A stretch of 51,780 nucleotides of DNA from Roseburia sp. 1XD42-69 (GCF_003612565.1 NZ_RAZG01000026.1:1-51780); one strand, 5' to 3'; positions 41,522 to 51,238 are shown, counted from the stretch's first letter. The notes: generated by a model from the letters alone, not told the origin. Translations and numbers: made by a program.

Positions 41522-43018
41522 ATGTTACAGACAAAAAATTACAAGTTTTGGTTTTGTACCGGTTCACAGGATTTGTACGGAGATGAGTGTTTGGCAAAGG
41601 TGGCACAGCACTCCAAACAGATTGTTGATGAGTTAAATAAGACAGGAATTCTGCCATATGAGCTGGTATGGAAACCAACACTCATTACAAATGAGTTAAT
41701 CCGTAAAACGTTCAACGAGGCAAATGCAGACGAAGAGTGTGCCGGAGTTATCACATGGATGCATACATTTTCCCCTGCAAAATCCTGGATTTTAGGATTA
41801 CAGGAGTACAGAAAGCCTCTGATGCATTTCCATACCCAGTTTAACGAGGAAATTCCCTATGATTCCATTGATATGGATTTTATGAATGAGAATCAGTCCG
41901 CACACGGGGACAGAGAGTACGGTCACATCGTAAGCCGTATGAGAATCGAGAGGAAAGTGGTAGTGGGACACTGGTCTGACTCTGTGGTAGTGGGAAAAAT
42001 AGCTTCCTGGATGCGCACGGCGGTAGGTATTATGGAGAGCAGCCATATCCGGGTAATGCGTGTGGCTGACAACATGAGAAATGTGGCAGTTACCGAGGGG
42101 GATAAGGTTGAGGCACAGATTAAGTTTGGCTGGGAAGTGGACGCTTATCCGATAAACGAAATCGCAGAATCCGTGGCAGCCGTATCTGCTTCTGATACCA
42201 ATGCGCTGGTGGATGAGTACTACGACAAGTATGAGATTCTCTTAGAGGGCAGAGACCCGGAGGAATTTAAGAAACATGTGGCAGTACAGGCACAGATTGA
42301 ACTTGGTTTTGAGCGCTTCCTGGAGGAGAAAAATTACCAGGCAATCGTAACCCACTTTGGAGATCTGGGGTCATTAAAACAGCTTCCCGGACTGGCAATC
42401 CAGAGACTTATGGAGAAAGGCTACGGTTTTGGAGCAGAGGGCGACTGGAAAGTGGCGGCTATGGTACGCCTGATGAAGATTATGACAGCGGGAATGAAAG
42501 ATGCAAAGGGAACTTCTATGCTGGAGGATTATACATATAATCTTGTAAAAGGAAAAGAGGGGATTTTACAGGCGCATATGCTGGAAATCTGCCCCACCAT
42601 CGCAGAAGGCCCCATAAGCATTAAGTGCCAGCCATTGTCCATGGGTGACAGAGAAGACCCGGCAAGGCTTGTATTTACCTCTAAAGAGGGCAGGGGTATC
42701 GCTACATCCTTAATCGACCTTGGCAACCGTTTCCGTCTTATTATCAATGACGTGGACTGTAAGAAGAATGAAAAAGCTATGCCCAAACTTCCTGTGGCAA
42801 CCAATTTCTGGACGCCCCAGCCTGACATGTACACCGGGGCAGAGGCGTGGATTCTGGCAGGAGGGGCACATCATACCGCATTCTCCTACGACATTACTGC
42901 AGACCAGATGGGCGACTGGGCAAATGCGATGGGCATTGAGGCTGTTTACATTGACAAGGATACCACAATCCGGGGCTTCAAGAGAGATTTGATGCTGGGG
43001 GAAGTATTTTACAGGTAG
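41522..43018 (+). CDS. araA: L-arabinose isomerase
   Basis: Converts L-arabinose to L-ribulose in the cytoplasm with Mn2+. 498 residues, the usual length. It starts LQTKNYKFWFCTGSQDLYG. Family motifs include WMHTFSPAKSWI, the Glu pair region (GFGAEGDWKVAAM and MLEDYTYNL), the metal His in LQAHMLEICP, and AGGAHHTAFSY near the end. First gene of the catabolic operon. Confidence 0.97.
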   Translation: MLQTKNYKFWFCTGSQDLYGDECLAKVAQHSKQIVDELNKTGILPYELVWKPTLITNELIRKTFNEANADEECAGVITWMHTFSPAKSWILGLQEYRKPLMHFHTQFNEEIPYDSIDMDFMNENQSAHGDREYGHIVSRMRIERKVVVGHWSDSVVVGKIASWMRTAVGIMESSHIRVMRVADNMRNVAVTEGDKVEAQIKFGWEVDAYPINEIAESVAAVSASDTNALVDEYYDKYEILLEGRDPEEFKKHVAVQAQIELGFERFLEEKNYQAIVTHFGDLGSLKQLPGLAIQRLMEKGYGFGAEGDWKVAAMVRLMKIMTAGMKDAKGTSMLEDYTYNLVKGKEGILQAHMLEICPTIAEGPISIKCQPLSMGDREDPARLVFTSKEGRGIATSLIDLGNRFRLIINDVDCKKNEKAMPKLPVATNFWTPQPDMYTGAEAWILAGGAHHTAFSYDITADQMGDWANAMGIEAVYIDKDTTIRGFKRDLMLGEVFYR

Positions 43019-43164
43019 GATTTCTCTGCTTAAATTTTTACGGTAATTTAGTGAAAAAAGTAGGGTAGGAAAGCAAATTTGAAATGTTGTATAATATTTA
43101 AGGCGGGTGTGTGATATTATTTACGCACACCACAAAAATAAAACAAAATAAAGGAGAGTAAACA
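43019..43164 (+). promoter_or_regulatory. Leader between araA and the aldolase gene, with internal -10 and hairpin
   Basis: TATAAT at 43090-43095 without a recognisable -35, then a GGTGTG/CACACC hairpin (43106-43111 with 43126-43131) in the would-be leader. A possible secondary promoter for the downstream operon; weak. Confidence 0.35.
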
Positions 43165-43818
43165 ATGAAATTTTTTGTAGACACAGCGAATGTAGATGAT
43201 ATCAGAAAAGCAAACGACATGGGAGTTATCTGCGGAGTTACCACAAATCCTTCTCTCATTGCAAAAGAGGGCAGGGATTTTAACGAGGTTATCAAAGAGA
43301 TTACCTCTATTGTGGACGGGCCAATCAGCGGTGAGGTTAAGGCTACCACCGTGGACGCTGAGGGTATGATTAAAGAGGGACGTGAGATTGCAGCGATTCA
43401 TCCCAATATGGTTGTAAAGATTCCCATGACAGTAGAGGGGTTAAAGGCTGTAAAAGTTCTCTCTGCAGAGGGTATTAAGACAAATGTGACGCTTATCTTT
43501 ACTGCAAACCAGGCACTTCTTGCTGCAAAGGCAGGGGCAAGCTTTGTTTCTCCTTTCTTAGGAAGGCTTGATGATATTTCCCAGACCGGGGTTGATTTAA
43601 TTCGTGTGATTGCAGAAATCTTTAATATTTATGATTTGGACACAGAGATTATCGCTGCAAGCGTGAGAAATCCCATCCATGTGACAGACTGCGCACTGGC
43701 AGGAGCTGATATTGCCACGGTTCCCTACAGCGTCATTGAGCAGATGACAAAACATCCCCTGACAGACCAGGGTATTGTGAAATTCCAGGCTGACTACAAA
43801 GCTGTATTTGGAGAATAA
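43165..43818 (+). CDS. fsa: Transaldolase-like fructose-6-phosphate aldolase (FSA/TalC family)
   Basis: 217 residues, the compact transaldolase subfamily. The Schiff-base lysine is Lys85 (MVVKIPMT), the same number as in E. coli FsaA. Other motifs: [43 protein letters not shown]. In a pentose operon beside transketolase it most likely serves as the transaldolase of the non-oxidative pentose phosphate pathway; true FSA activity cannot be excluded. Confidence 0.93.
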   Translation: MKFFVDTANVDDIRKANDMGVICGVTTNPSLIAKEGRDFNEVIKEITSIVDGPISGEVKATTVDAEGMIKEGREIAAIHPNMVVKIPMTVEGLKAVKVLSAEGIKTNVTLIFTANQALLAAKAGASFVSPFLGRLDDISQTGVDLIRVIAEIFNIYDLDTEIIAASVRNPIHVTDCALAGADIATVPYSVIEQMTKHPLTDQGIVKFQADYKAVFGE

Positions 43819-43844
43819 ACCATTAGAATCAAAAGGAGAACGCC

Positions 43845-44678
43845 ATGAATAAATTAGAGCTTCAAAAGACTGCTGTAGAAGTCCGCAAGGGCATTATAAA
43901 CGGTGTCCACAGTGCAAAGGCAGGACATCCCGGCGGATCTTTATCTGCAACAGAGATTTTTACATACCTGTATTTTGAGGAGATGAATATTGACCCTAAA
44001 AATCCCAAGATGGAGGGCCGGGACCGCTTTGTATTATCCAAAGGGCACACGGCTCCGGGGCTTTACTCTACACTGGCAAACAGAGGATATTTTCCTGTGG
44101 AAGATTTACTGACACTGCGCCACACAGGTTCTTACTTACAGGGACATCCGGATATGAAGCATATCCCCGGAGTTGACATGTCAAGCGGCTCTTTAGGACA
44201 GGGACTTTCCACTGCAGTGGGAATGGCATTGGCTGGAAAGCTTGACAACAAGGATTACCGGGTGTACGCCCTCTGCGGTGACGGTGAGATTGAGGAGGGC
44301 CAGATTTGGGAGGCAGCTATGTTTGCAGGCCATAGAAAACTGGATAACCTGGTGGTGATTGTGGACAACAACAATCTCCAGATTGACGGCCCCATCGACC
44401 AGGTATGTTCCCCGTATCCTATCGATAAAAAATTTGAAGCCTTCAATTTCCATGTGATTAATGTAAACGGAAATGACTTTGACGAACTGGACAAGGCTTT
44501 TAAAGAGGCAAAAGCTACAAAGGGTATGCCTACCTGTATTGTGGCCCACACCTTAAAGGGAAAAGATGTTTCCTTCATGGAGAACTCTGTGGACTGGCAT
44601 GGAAAAGCACCAAATGATGCAGAGTACGAAATTGCGATGAATGACTTAAAGAAAGTAGGTGACGCATTATGCCAGTAA
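43845..44678 (+). CDS. Transketolase, N-terminal subunit
   Basis: 277 residues. The thiamine-diphosphate/Mg site is GDGEIEEGQIWEAA followed by DNNN 26 residues later, with LSKGHTAPG and SGSLGQGLS upstream. Encodes only the PP domain; the Pyr domain is the next gene, which starts 10 bp before this stop. Split transketolases are common in clostridia. Moves two-carbon units between pentose and triose/hexose phosphates. Confidence 0.95.
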   Translation: MNKLELQKTAVEVRKGIINGVHSAKAGHPGGSLSATEIFTYLYFEEMNIDPKNPKMEGRDRFVLSKGHTAPGLYSTLANRGYFPVEDLLTLRHTGSYLQGHPDMKHIPGVDMSSGSLGQGLSTAVGMALAGKLDNKDYRVYALCGDGEIEEGQIWEAAMFAGHRKLDNLVVIVDNNNLQIDGPIDQVCSPYPIDKKFEAFNFHVINVNGNDFDELDKAFKEAKATKGMPTCIVAHTLKGKDVSFMENSVDWHGKAPNDAEYEIAMNDLKKVGDALCQ

Positions 44679-45625
44679 TCGAGAATATAAATGAACTGCC
44701 AAAAGTGGCGACAAGGGAAAGTTACGGTAACGCATTAGTGGAACTAGGAAAAGAGCATGAGGATGTCCTGGTTTTGGATGCGGATCTTGCAGCAGCTACA
44801 AAGACTGGAACGTTTAAAAAGGTATTTCCTGAGAGACATATTGACTGCGGGATTGCAGAGGCAAATATGACAGGGATTGCTGCAGGTCTTTCCACCTGCG
44901 GAAAAGTGCCTTTTATCAGCACATTTGCCATGTTTGCAGCAGGGCGTTCCTATGAACAGGTGAGAAACTCCATCGGATATCCCCACTTAAATGTAAAAAT
45001 CGGGGCAACCCATGCAGGCATCTCCGTGGGGGAGGACGGCGCCAGCCACCAGTGTAATGAGGATATGGCTTTGATGCGTGAAATTCCTGGAATGGTAGTG
45101 ATTAACCCCAGTGATGACGTGGAGGCAAAGGCAGCAGTAAAGGCTGCATACCAGCATGAAGGCCCTGTATACCTCCGCTTTGGAAGACTGGCTGTTCCGG
45201 TTATCAATGACAGGCCGGATTATAAGTTTGAAATCGGCAAGGGTGTGACCTTAAAAGAAGGTAAAGATATCACAATTTTTGCCACAGGGCTTTGTGTGTC
45301 AGAGGCATGCCTTGCAGCAGATATGCTGGAAAAAGACGGCATTGACGCAGAGGTGATTAATATCCATACAATTAAACCTTTGGACGAGGAGCTTGTGGTG
45401 GCTTCTGCATCTAAGACCAAGAGAGTTTTCACTGTGGAAGAGCACTCCATCGTGGGGGGCTTAGGCGCAGCAGTGGCAGAGGTTCTGGGAGAAAAATGTC
45501 CTACAAAGATGACACGTCTTGGGGTGAAGGATGTGTTTGGGGAGTCCGGACCGGCAAAAGAACTTTTGCATAAATATGAACTGGACGCAGAGGGAATCTA
45601 TAAAAATATTAAGAGCAGTTTATAA
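44669..45625 (+). CDS. Transketolase, C-terminal subunit
   Basis: 318 residues covering the Pyr and C-terminal domains. The catalytic Glu lies in CGIAEANMTGIAAGL, with ISTFAMFAAGRSYEQ, THAGISVGEDGASHQ and RFGRLAVPV. Forms the active enzyme with the preceding subunit. Confidence 0.95.
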   Translation: MPVIENINELPKVATRESYGNALVELGKEHEDVLVLDADLAAATKTGTFKKVFPERHIDCGIAEANMTGIAAGLSTCGKVPFISTFAMFAAGRSYEQVRNSIGYPHLNVKIGATHAGISVGEDGASHQCNEDMALMREIPGMVVINPSDDVEAKAAVKAAYQHEGPVYLRFGRLAVPVINDRPDYKFEIGKGVTLKEGKDITIFATGLCVSEACLAADMLEKDGIDAEVINIHTIKPLDEELVVASASKTKRVFTVEEHSIVGGLGAAVAEVLGEKCPTKMTRLGVKDVFGESGPAKELLHKYELDAEGIYKNIKSSL

Positions 45626-45632
45626 AATCAAT

Positions 45633-45653
45633 GGTCCGGGCAATGCCCGGACC
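45633..45653 (+). promoter_or_regulatory. Intercistronic hairpin before the FGGY kinase gene
   Basis: Perfect 9-bp GC-rich stem GGTCCGGGC/GCCCGGACC, AAT loop, no T run. Confidence 0.7.
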
Positions 45654-45676
45654 TTAAGGAGAACGGGGGTAAATGC

Positions 45677-47269
45677 ATGAATCATAAAGAGGCGATTGCA
45701 GCAGGGAAAACATCTCTTGGCATTGAGTTTGGCTCTACAAGAATAAAGGCTGTCCTTATCGGGGAGGACAATGCGCCGCTGGCTTCCGGGAGCCACGAGT
45801 GGGAGAACCAGTATGAAAACGGAGTTTGGACATACAGTCTGGACGCCATATGGAATGGTTTGCAGGATTGTTACAAAAATCTGGCGGAAGATGTGAAAAA
45901 CCAGTATGGGGAAGATTTAACCGTGATAGGCTCCATAGGATTCAGTGCCATGATGCACGGATACATGGCATTTGATAAAAACGGAGAACTTTTGGTTCCC
46001 TTCCGCACCTGGAGGAATACCATTACGGAGGCGGCAGCCAAAAAGCTTACGGAGGAGTTTCACTACAATATCCCGGAGCGGTGGAGTATTGCCCATCTCT
46101 ACCAGGCGATTTTAAACAAAGAGGAACATGTGAAAGACGTGACATTCTTTACCACTTTGGCAGGATATATCCACTGGAAAATGACAGGGGAGAAAGTCCT
46201 TGGGGTGGGAGACGCATCCGGAATGTTCCCAATAGACAGTAAGACAAAAGATTACGATGCGTCCATGATAGAGAAATTTGACGCTTTAACCGCACCCTGC
46301 GGGTATTCCTGGAAATTAAGGGATATTCTGCCAAAAGCTCTTTGCGCAGGGGAAAATGCAGGAACCCTGACGGAAGAAGGCGCAAAACTTTTGGACGTCA
46401 GCGGCAAATTAAAACCGGGAATTCCCCTTTGTCCTCCTGAGGGAGATGCGGGAACAGGAATGGCTGCCACAAACAGCGTGGCAATTAGGACGGGAAATGT
46501 TTCTGCGGGAACTTCAGTATTTGCCATGATTGTCCTGGAAAAGGAACTGAAAGGCGTTCACCAGGCAATCGATTTGGTGACTACCCCCACTGGTGACTTA
46601 GTGGCAATGGTGCACTGCAATAACTGTACTTCGGATTTAAATGCCTGGGTAGGCCTGTTTAAAGAATTTGCGGAGAGCTTCGGGGTGGAAGTGGATATGA
46701 ACAAACTCTTCTCCGTGCTTTACAACAAAGCCCTGGAGGGGGATTCTGACTGCGGCGGCCTTTTGGCTTACAACTATTTCTCCGGGGAGAGCATCACAGG
46801 GTTTGACGAGGGACGTCCTCTCTTTGCAAGAAGCGTGGAGGGGAACTTTAACCTGGCAAACTTTATGCGGGTACACTTATTTACGGCTCTTGGGGCATTG
46901 AAAAACGGATTGGATATTCTGTTAAAAGAGGAAAAGGTAAACATTGATAAAATCTATGGACATGGCGGGTTGTTTAAGACTCCTGTGGTAGGGCAGCGCA
47001 TTATGGCGGCAGCAATGAATACCCCGGTTTCCGTAATGGAGACGGCAGGGGAAGGCGGCGCCTGGGGTATTGCGGTTTTGGCATCCTACATGAAGAATAA
47101 AGCTCAGGGAGAGAGCCTTTCAGATTATCTCAATGAGAAAGTATTTGGCGGTGAGAACGGAGTGACAGAAAATCCGGATCCAAGTGACGTAAAGGGATTC
47201 GATGAATTTTTGAAACGGTACAATGCAGGCCTGCCTATTGAGCGGGCAGCTGTGGAAACTTTAAAGTAA
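45677..47269 (+). CDS. FGGY-family sugar kinase, probable ribulokinase (AraB/AraK type)
   Basis: 530 residues. FGGY N-domain with phosphate-1 motif [13 protein letters not shown] and the substrate loop [17 protein letters not shown]; the C-domain has [12 protein letters not shown] and the adenosine motif [13 protein letters not shown]. Position between araA and araD predicts phosphorylation of L-ribulose. Clostridium acetobutylicum has a ribulokinase (AraK) distinct from classic AraB and often annotated as xylulokinase; this may be that kind. Xylulokinase activity remains possible. Confidence 0.85.
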   Translation: MNHKEAIAAGKTSLGIEFGSTRIKAVLIGEDNAPLASGSHEWENQYENGVWTYSLDAIWNGLQDCYKNLAEDVKNQYGEDLTVIGSIGFSAMMHGYMAFDKNGELLVPFRTWRNTITEAAAKKLTEEFHYNIPERWSIAHLYQAILNKEEHVKDVTFFTTLAGYIHWKMTGEKVLGVGDASGMFPIDSKTKDYDASMIEKFDALTAPCGYSWKLRDILPKALCAGENAGTLTEEGAKLLDVSGKLKPGIPLCPPEGDAGTGMAATNSVAIRTGNVSAGTSVFAMIVLEKELKGVHQAIDLVTTPTGDLVAMVHCNNCTSDLNAWVGLFKEFAESFGVEVDMNKLFSVLYNKALEGDSDCGGLLAYNYFSGESITGFDEGRPLFARSVEGNFNLANFMRVHLFTALGALKNGLDILLKEEKVNIDKIYGHGGLFKTPVVGQRIMAAAMNTPVSVMETAGEGGAWGIAVLASYMKNKAQGESLSDYLNEKVFGGENGVTENPDPSDVKGFDEFLKRYNAGLPIERAAVETLK

Positions 47270-47298
47270 CAGTCAAGTTTAAGCAGGAAGGAAAAATT

Positions 47299-47994
47299 AT
47301 GCTGGAAGAATTAAAAAAACAAGTGTATGAGGCAAATATGGAGCTTCCCCGCCGGGGGCTGATTACCTACACCTGGGGAAATGTCAGCGGCATTGACAGG
47401 GAGAGCGGATATTTTGTCATTAAGCCAAGCGGTGTGGACTATGACGAATTGACGCCGGAAGATATGGTTGTCATGGACTTAAAAGGCAATAAGGTGGAAG
47501 GGAAATATAAACCCTCCTCCGACACAGCAACCCATATGGAACTGTACAACAAATATCCCGAAATCGGCGGCGTGGTACATACCCATTCCCCGGAGGCTAC
47601 CGCCTGGGCCCAGGCAGGGCGCAGCATCCCGCTGTACGGCACAACCCACGCAGATTATTTTTACGGGGAGATTCCCTGTGCCAGAAGCCTGACCCCGGAG
47701 GAGATTGATGAGGCTTACGAGGTGAACACCGGGAAAGTGATTATCGAAACCTTTGAGGAGCGAGGGGTGAATCCCATGCACACTCCCGGGGTGCTCTGCA
47801 CCAACCACGGCCCCTTTACCTGGGGAAAAGATGCGGCAGAAGCCGTACACAATGCGGTGGTGTTAGAGGAAGTGGCAAAGATGGCCACGAAAACGGAGCT
47901 GATTAACCCCAAGGTGAAACCGGCGCCGGACTGCATTAAAGACAAGCATTTCTTTAGGAAACATGGGGAAAATGCTTATTATGGGCAGAATTAG
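47299..47994 (+). CDS. araD: L-ribulose-5-phosphate 4-epimerase
   Basis: 231 residues, identical in length to E. coli AraD. Motifs: [32 protein letters not shown], the zinc-ligand [25 protein letters not shown] and [10 protein letters not shown]. Produces D-xylulose 5-phosphate for transketolase. Last gene of the operon, before a strong terminator. Confidence 0.97.
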   Translation: MLEELKKQVYEANMELPRRGLITYTWGNVSGIDRESGYFVIKPSGVDYDELTPEDMVVMDLKGNKVEGKYKPSSDTATHMELYNKYPEIGGVVHTHSPEATAWAQAGRSIPLYGTTHADYFYGEIPCARSLTPEEIDEAYEVNTGKVIIETFEERGVNPMHTPGVLCTNHGPFTWGKDAAEAVHNAVVLEEVAKMATKTELINPKVKPAPDCIKDKHFFRKHGENAYYGQN

Positions 47995-47998
47995 AGAA

Positions 47999-48027
47999 AA
48001 AACAGGCATCCTTTGGGTGCCTGTTTT
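47999..48027 (+). terminator. Terminator of the arabinose operon
   Basis: AAAACAGGCATCC-TTT-GGGTGCCTGTTTT, 13-bp stem with one wobble pair, ending in four Ts. Confidence 0.88.
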
Positions 48028-48032
48028 GAATT

Positions 48033-48191
48033 ATTGAGGATATCATCAATGATGCGATGGGAATATTCCAACAGGTATATCCGAATACGGTTCGGATTGA
48101 CTACGACAATTCACACACAAGAGAGATCGAGCAGGTGGATATCAGCAGAATAGCCGAAAACAAATCAGACAGCGGACGTTCCGGCTCTTGA
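48033..48191 (+). pseudogene. C-terminal fragment resembling exonuclease subunit SbcD
   Basis: An open frame of 52 codons without a usable start encodes DAMGIFQQVYPNTVRIDYDN followed by SHTRE. The YPN..R.DYDN..TR pattern resembles the region after the phosphoesterase domain in clostridial SbcD. The frame then runs to a short Ser-rich end and a TGA. Orphan fragment, with no sbcC and no upstream phosphoesterase part. Confidence 0.55.
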
Positions 48192-48206
48192 TGTAATGCA
48201 TCGTAT

Positions 48207-48307
48207 TTATTTTTTTCTGTTTTTCAAAAACAGCAACACAAGTGCGATAAGAATACCGACTACTGCGCCGAGGCTCCTGCGGCCATATAAGATTCAAATC
48301 CAAACAT
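48207..48307 (-). pseudogene. Frameshifted short single-span membrane peptide
   Basis: On the minus strand an ATG at 48307 opens MFGFESYMAAGAS. In a different phase the following bases encode SLGAVVGILIALVLLFLKN ending RKK and a stop at 48207-48209. Joined, they would make a small one-span protein; as read, the frame is broken near 48270. No homologue recognised. Confidence 0.35.
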
Positions 48308-48326
48308 ATGTAATCATCCCCCTACT

Positions 48327-49601
48327 TTAGAATTTAACCTTAACGGTGGAAGAGTATGGCCCGTAAACTTTAGAGCTTTTTGTTGTCTGGTAAGCCCGAA
48401 CCTTAAAGGTATAGGTGGTTTTCTTTTTCAGTTTTTTCTTATCATATTTTACAGTAGAGCCTTTTTTAATAGTAGTAATTTTTTTGAAGCCTTTACTTCC
48501 GGTTTTCATATATACTTCATAACCGTTTGCGTTATTTACTTTTTTCCAGGAAAGCTTTGCGGTAGTGCCGGATTTTTTCACTTTTAACTTGGTGACTTTG
48601 TCCGGTTTTTTTGCGGTAGCGCCGGCGACATATTTGTATTTATAACCCATTTTTTTTGCATAGGCTTCTCCCTGGGAACCTTTGTACACGTTAAGGGTAA
48701 CGCTTTTTGGCACAATTTCATAATAAGCCGGCAGGGAAGTGCAGCTTTTTGGAATGGTAAGGGATTTGATTTTTTGTGTGGTAAACAAATCTCTTTCTAT
48801 TTTTTTTACATTTCCCAGGGTAAGTTTGGACAGATTTTCACATTCATAGAAAATTTTAATGTCCAAAAAGCATCCGTTTCCAATGGAGGCTGTCTTTAAG
48901 CTGTGGCATTCGCCGCAGGTGTAACCCTCTAAATCACAGTCATTTCCTACAGTAAAGCTGGTTAATGCAGGGCAGGACTCAAATGCGGAAGATCCTATTT
49001 TTACTTTGTTTCCGATTTTGACAGAGGTAAGGAAACTGTCCTTAAAAGCGCTGCCTCCAATGGTTTTCAAATTAGTAAGGCTTTCAAAGGGGAAGCTTGT
49101 GAGGGAAGTGGTCTGGTTAAAGGCCAGGTCGTCAATAACTGAAAGCTGTGAACCTTGGGCAAAATTTACCTGGGATAAACTGCTCCACCCGGAAAATGCC
49201 TGGTTGCCGATTTTGGTAAGGCTGGCAGGCAGATTTATAGTTTCCACGTTTGAGTAATTGTTGTAGCCGAAATCGAATGAGCTCAGCTCTGTGATTCCCT
49301 CCGGTACGGTTATGCTGTGTACGTCCCCAGACAGGTAGCCGTGAAGCAAATGGATTTTCACAACCCTGTATCCGTCCACCATGGAGGGGAAGGTTACGTT
49401 TCGGATGGTGCCGTATGCCTTTTCATATTCGTCGTTGTAGATGCCCACTAATTTAATGGTATCCGCTGTGTACATCTCATAGCGCCAGATGCCGTCTTGG
49501 GATTCCCTGATGTCAACGGCTCTTGCCTTCATTGCAGGCAGGAAACACACAAGGCTGAGCATTAAAAGAATTCCGGCAAAAAATTTTTGTGTTTTTCTCA
49601 T
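48327..49601 (-). CDS. Secreted leucine-rich repeat (BspA-like) protein with FN3 domain
   Basis: 424 residues. Signal peptide 1-28 (cleavage after KARA). Residues about 75-300 form BspA/TpLRR-type repeats (ITVPEGITELSSFDFG, INLPASLTKIGNQAFSG, LKTIGGSAFKDS). Residues about 335-424 are a fibronectin type III domain (KVTKLKVKKSGTTAKLSWKK, YEVYMKTGS, YTFKVRAY). No cell-wall anchor motif is visible. Probably secreted and adhesive. Transcribed divergently from the hemolysin III gene. Confidence 0.88.
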   Translation of the reverse strand: MRKTQKFFAGILLMLSLVCFLPAMKARAVDIRESQDGIWRYEMYTADTIKLVGIYNDEYEKAYGTIRNVTFPSMVDGYRVVKIHLLHGYLSGDVHSITVPEGITELSSFDFGYNNYSNVETINLPASLTKIGNQAFSGWSSLSQVNFAQGSQLSVIDDLAFNQTTSLTSFPFESLTNLKTIGGSAFKDSFLTSVKIGNKVKIGSSAFESCPALTSFTVGNDCDLEGYTCGECHSLKTASIGNGCFLDIKIFYECENLSKLTLGNVKKIERDLFTTQKIKSLTIPKSCTSLPAYYEIVPKSVTLNVYKGSQGEAYAKKMGYKYKYVAGATAKKPDKVTKLKVKKSGTTAKLSWKKVNNANGYEVYMKTGSKGFKKITTIKKGSTVKYDKKKLKKKTTYTFKVRAYQTTKSSKVYGPYSSTVKVKF

Positions 49602-49860
49602 GTTTATCTCCTTTTTAAAAAATTGGTTTTCCGAAAATTTCGGAAATAGTTTCCAAAGTAGTATATCATAAGGCGCTTAAGAATTCTATGGCATTTTGTA
49701 AGTACACAAAATTTGTCAACTTTTTAAGAAAATATTGTGTTTATGTGTGGGAAATATATATTGACAATAAAAACAAAATGGTGTAGCATTGAATAAAATG
49801 ACACATAGTAATTAATACTATATATGAAGGTTATGTATAAATTAATCAAGGAGGATGCTT
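49602..49860. promoter_or_regulatory. AT-rich divergent region with sigma-A promoter for the hemolysin III gene
   Basis: TTGACA (49761-49766), 17-bp spacer, TAGCAT (49784-49789) on the plus strand, then AAGGAGG at 49848-49854. The region has a GGTTTTCCGAAAATTTCGGAAA-type inverted repeat near 49625-49646 (TTTCCGAAA/TTTCGGAAA), possibly an operator for the minus-strand LRR gene. Confidence 0.55.
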
Positions 49861-50508
49861 ATGAAATTGAAAATTCGTGAACCAGGCAGCGCTATTACAC
49901 ATTATATTGGGATGCTGTTATCTCTTTTTGCAGCGGTGCCCCTTTTGGTAAAAGCTAAGACTTGCGGCATGCCAGAGGCCTTAACTGCCATGGGGATTTT
50001 TATGTTGGCCATGGTACTTTTATACGGTGCATCTACCTTATATCATTCCCTGAATGTGAAGGATAAAATATTAAAAATTTTTAAAAAAATAGACCATATG
50101 ATGATTTTTGTGCTGATTGCAGGCACATATACCCCTATCTGCGTTTTGGTACTTGGGGGAAAAGAGGGAATGTATCTTCTAGCACTGATTTGGGGAATTG
50201 CCCTGGGAGGAATGGTTTTAAAAGCCTTTTGGGTAACTTGCCCCAGATGGTTTTCTTCTATTCTCTACATTGCCATGGGCTGGGTCTGCATTTTGGTATT
50301 TCCGCTGCTATTGGATAAACTTTCTCCGGCGGCATTTACCTGGCTTTTTGCAGGAGGTATTCTCTATACCGTAGGAGGCGTGGTTTATGCCTTGAAACTG
50401 AAAGGTTTTAACAGTATCCATAAATATTTTGGCAGTCATGAGATATTTCATCTATTTGTGATGGCTGGAAGTTTTTGCCATTTTGTGGTGATGTATAAGA
50501 TATTGTAA
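49861..50508 (+). CDS. Hemolysin III/YqfA family membrane protein (PAQR fold)
   Basis: 215 residues, seven predicted spans. Conserved family residues: STLYHSL, KIDHMMIFVLIAGTYTP and SHEIFHLFVMAGSFCHF, providing the metal-binding His/Asp set. Despite the name most members are not known toxins; a membrane-lipid role is likely. ATG at 49861 has AAGGAGG 6 bp upstream, while the in-frame ATG at 49855 lies against it and is rejected. Confidence 0.92.
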   Translation: MKLKIREPGSAITHYIGMLLSLFAAVPLLVKAKTCGMPEALTAMGIFMLAMVLLYGASTLYHSLNVKDKILKIFKKIDHMMIFVLIAGTYTPICVLVLGGKEGMYLLALIWGIALGGMVLKAFWVTCPRWFSSILYIAMGWVCILVFPLLLDKLSPAAFTWLFAGGILYTVGGVVYALKLKGFNSIHKYFGSHEIFHLFVMAGSFCHFVVMYKIL

Positions 50509-50511
50509 GAG

Positions 50512-50541
50512 AAAAAGGGGCGGGGTAAATCGCCCCTTTTT
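50512..50541 (+). terminator. Terminator of the hemolysin III gene
   Basis: AAAAAGGGGCG/CGCCCCTTTTT, 11-bp stem, 8-nt loop, T run. Confidence 0.9.
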
Positions 50542-50607
50542 TAAGACCAAACTTACGTCACCGTCCCATTGTCCAGCTGTTTTTATATATTGGAGAACTG
50601 GCATAAA

Positions 50608-50763
50608 TTATAATTTGTAATCCCTCACATCTTCAGGGATTTCATCAACAGGTAAATTCTTTACAGTTTCTTCACTTCCGGCAGCAATCGCTGTATCATA
50701 ATAGCGCAGAGTGGATATAGCAATCCCGGTAGCATTAGCAACCTCTCCAATGGAATAATACAT
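50608..50763 (-). pseudogene. Truncated MerR-family regulator fused to an unrelated tail
   Basis: 51-codon frame on the minus strand with AAGGAG 7 bp before the ATG. Residues 1-23 are the MerR HTH start (MYYSIGEVANATGIAISTLRYYD). The sequence then jumps to a short acidic tail (SEETVKNLPVDEIPEDVRDYKL-like) that is not MerR, and stops. The recognition and effector parts are missing. It is divergent from the alcohol dehydrogenase fragment, an arrangement known for intact merR/oxidoreductase pairs. Confidence 0.7.
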
Positions 50764-50850
50764 AGGATTTTCTCCTTTTTAGAAATTTATGAAAAATACC
50801 TCTTGACCGTAATTTTAATGCCAATCAAAAAAGAAAGAGGTAATTGTATT

Positions 50851-51150
50851 ATGAATATGAATTTTAATTTTAACAACCCAACAAACCTTATTTTCGGCAG
50901 AGGTTCGCTGAACCAATTAGGAAGCCTGCCTATGCCCGGAAAGAAAGCACTGGTATTGATTTCTAACGGTAAGTCTACAAGAGAAAACGGCTTTGGCAAT
51001 CCGGGGCTTGCTCCCGTACTGGCAGTTGTTGACCTGGAACTTATGACAACGGTTCCCGCAAAATATACGGCATATTTAGAGAAAGGTTCGGTTATCTATT
51101 ATGGCGCATGGCGGACAATGAAAGAATTACACCCTTTTTATCAGTGGTAA
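50851..51150 (+). pseudogene. Iron-containing alcohol dehydrogenase, deleted remnant
   Basis: Starts MNMNFNFNNPTNLIFGRGSL with the nucleotide-fold motif KKALVLISNGKSTRENG, then jumps at about residue 49 to NPGLAPVLAVVDLELMTTVPAKYTA, a segment that normally lies well over 100 residues further on. The frame then ends in unrelated sequence. Most of the NAD and all metal-binding residues are missing. The upstream site GAGG and the leader look intact. Confidence 0.75.
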
Positions 51151-51238
51151 AAACAGTGCTTTTTTTGACGGCGTTTTTCAAGTCCGTGTGTTCTTTTTCG
51201 GTCAGCTTTTCATAGCTGATTTGAAGCTGTGAACACAT
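51092..51238 (-). CDS. Possible 48-residue fragment, unrecognised
   Basis: Minus-strand frame from ATG at 51238: charged helix QISYEKLTEKEHTDLKNAVKK, then STVFTTDKKG. No clear Shine-Dalgarno. It overlaps the 3' end of the dehydrogenase remnant in antisense. Probably part of a decayed mobile-element gene rather than an active gene. Confidence 0.3.
   Translation of the reverse strand: MCSQLQISYEKLTEKEHTDLKNAVKKSTVFTTDKKGVILSLSAMRHNR

Noticed and set aside
43117-43401. Minus-strand frames over the start of the aldolase gene
   Set aside because: Antisense of conserved FSA coding sequence and its leader hairpin; no independent signals.
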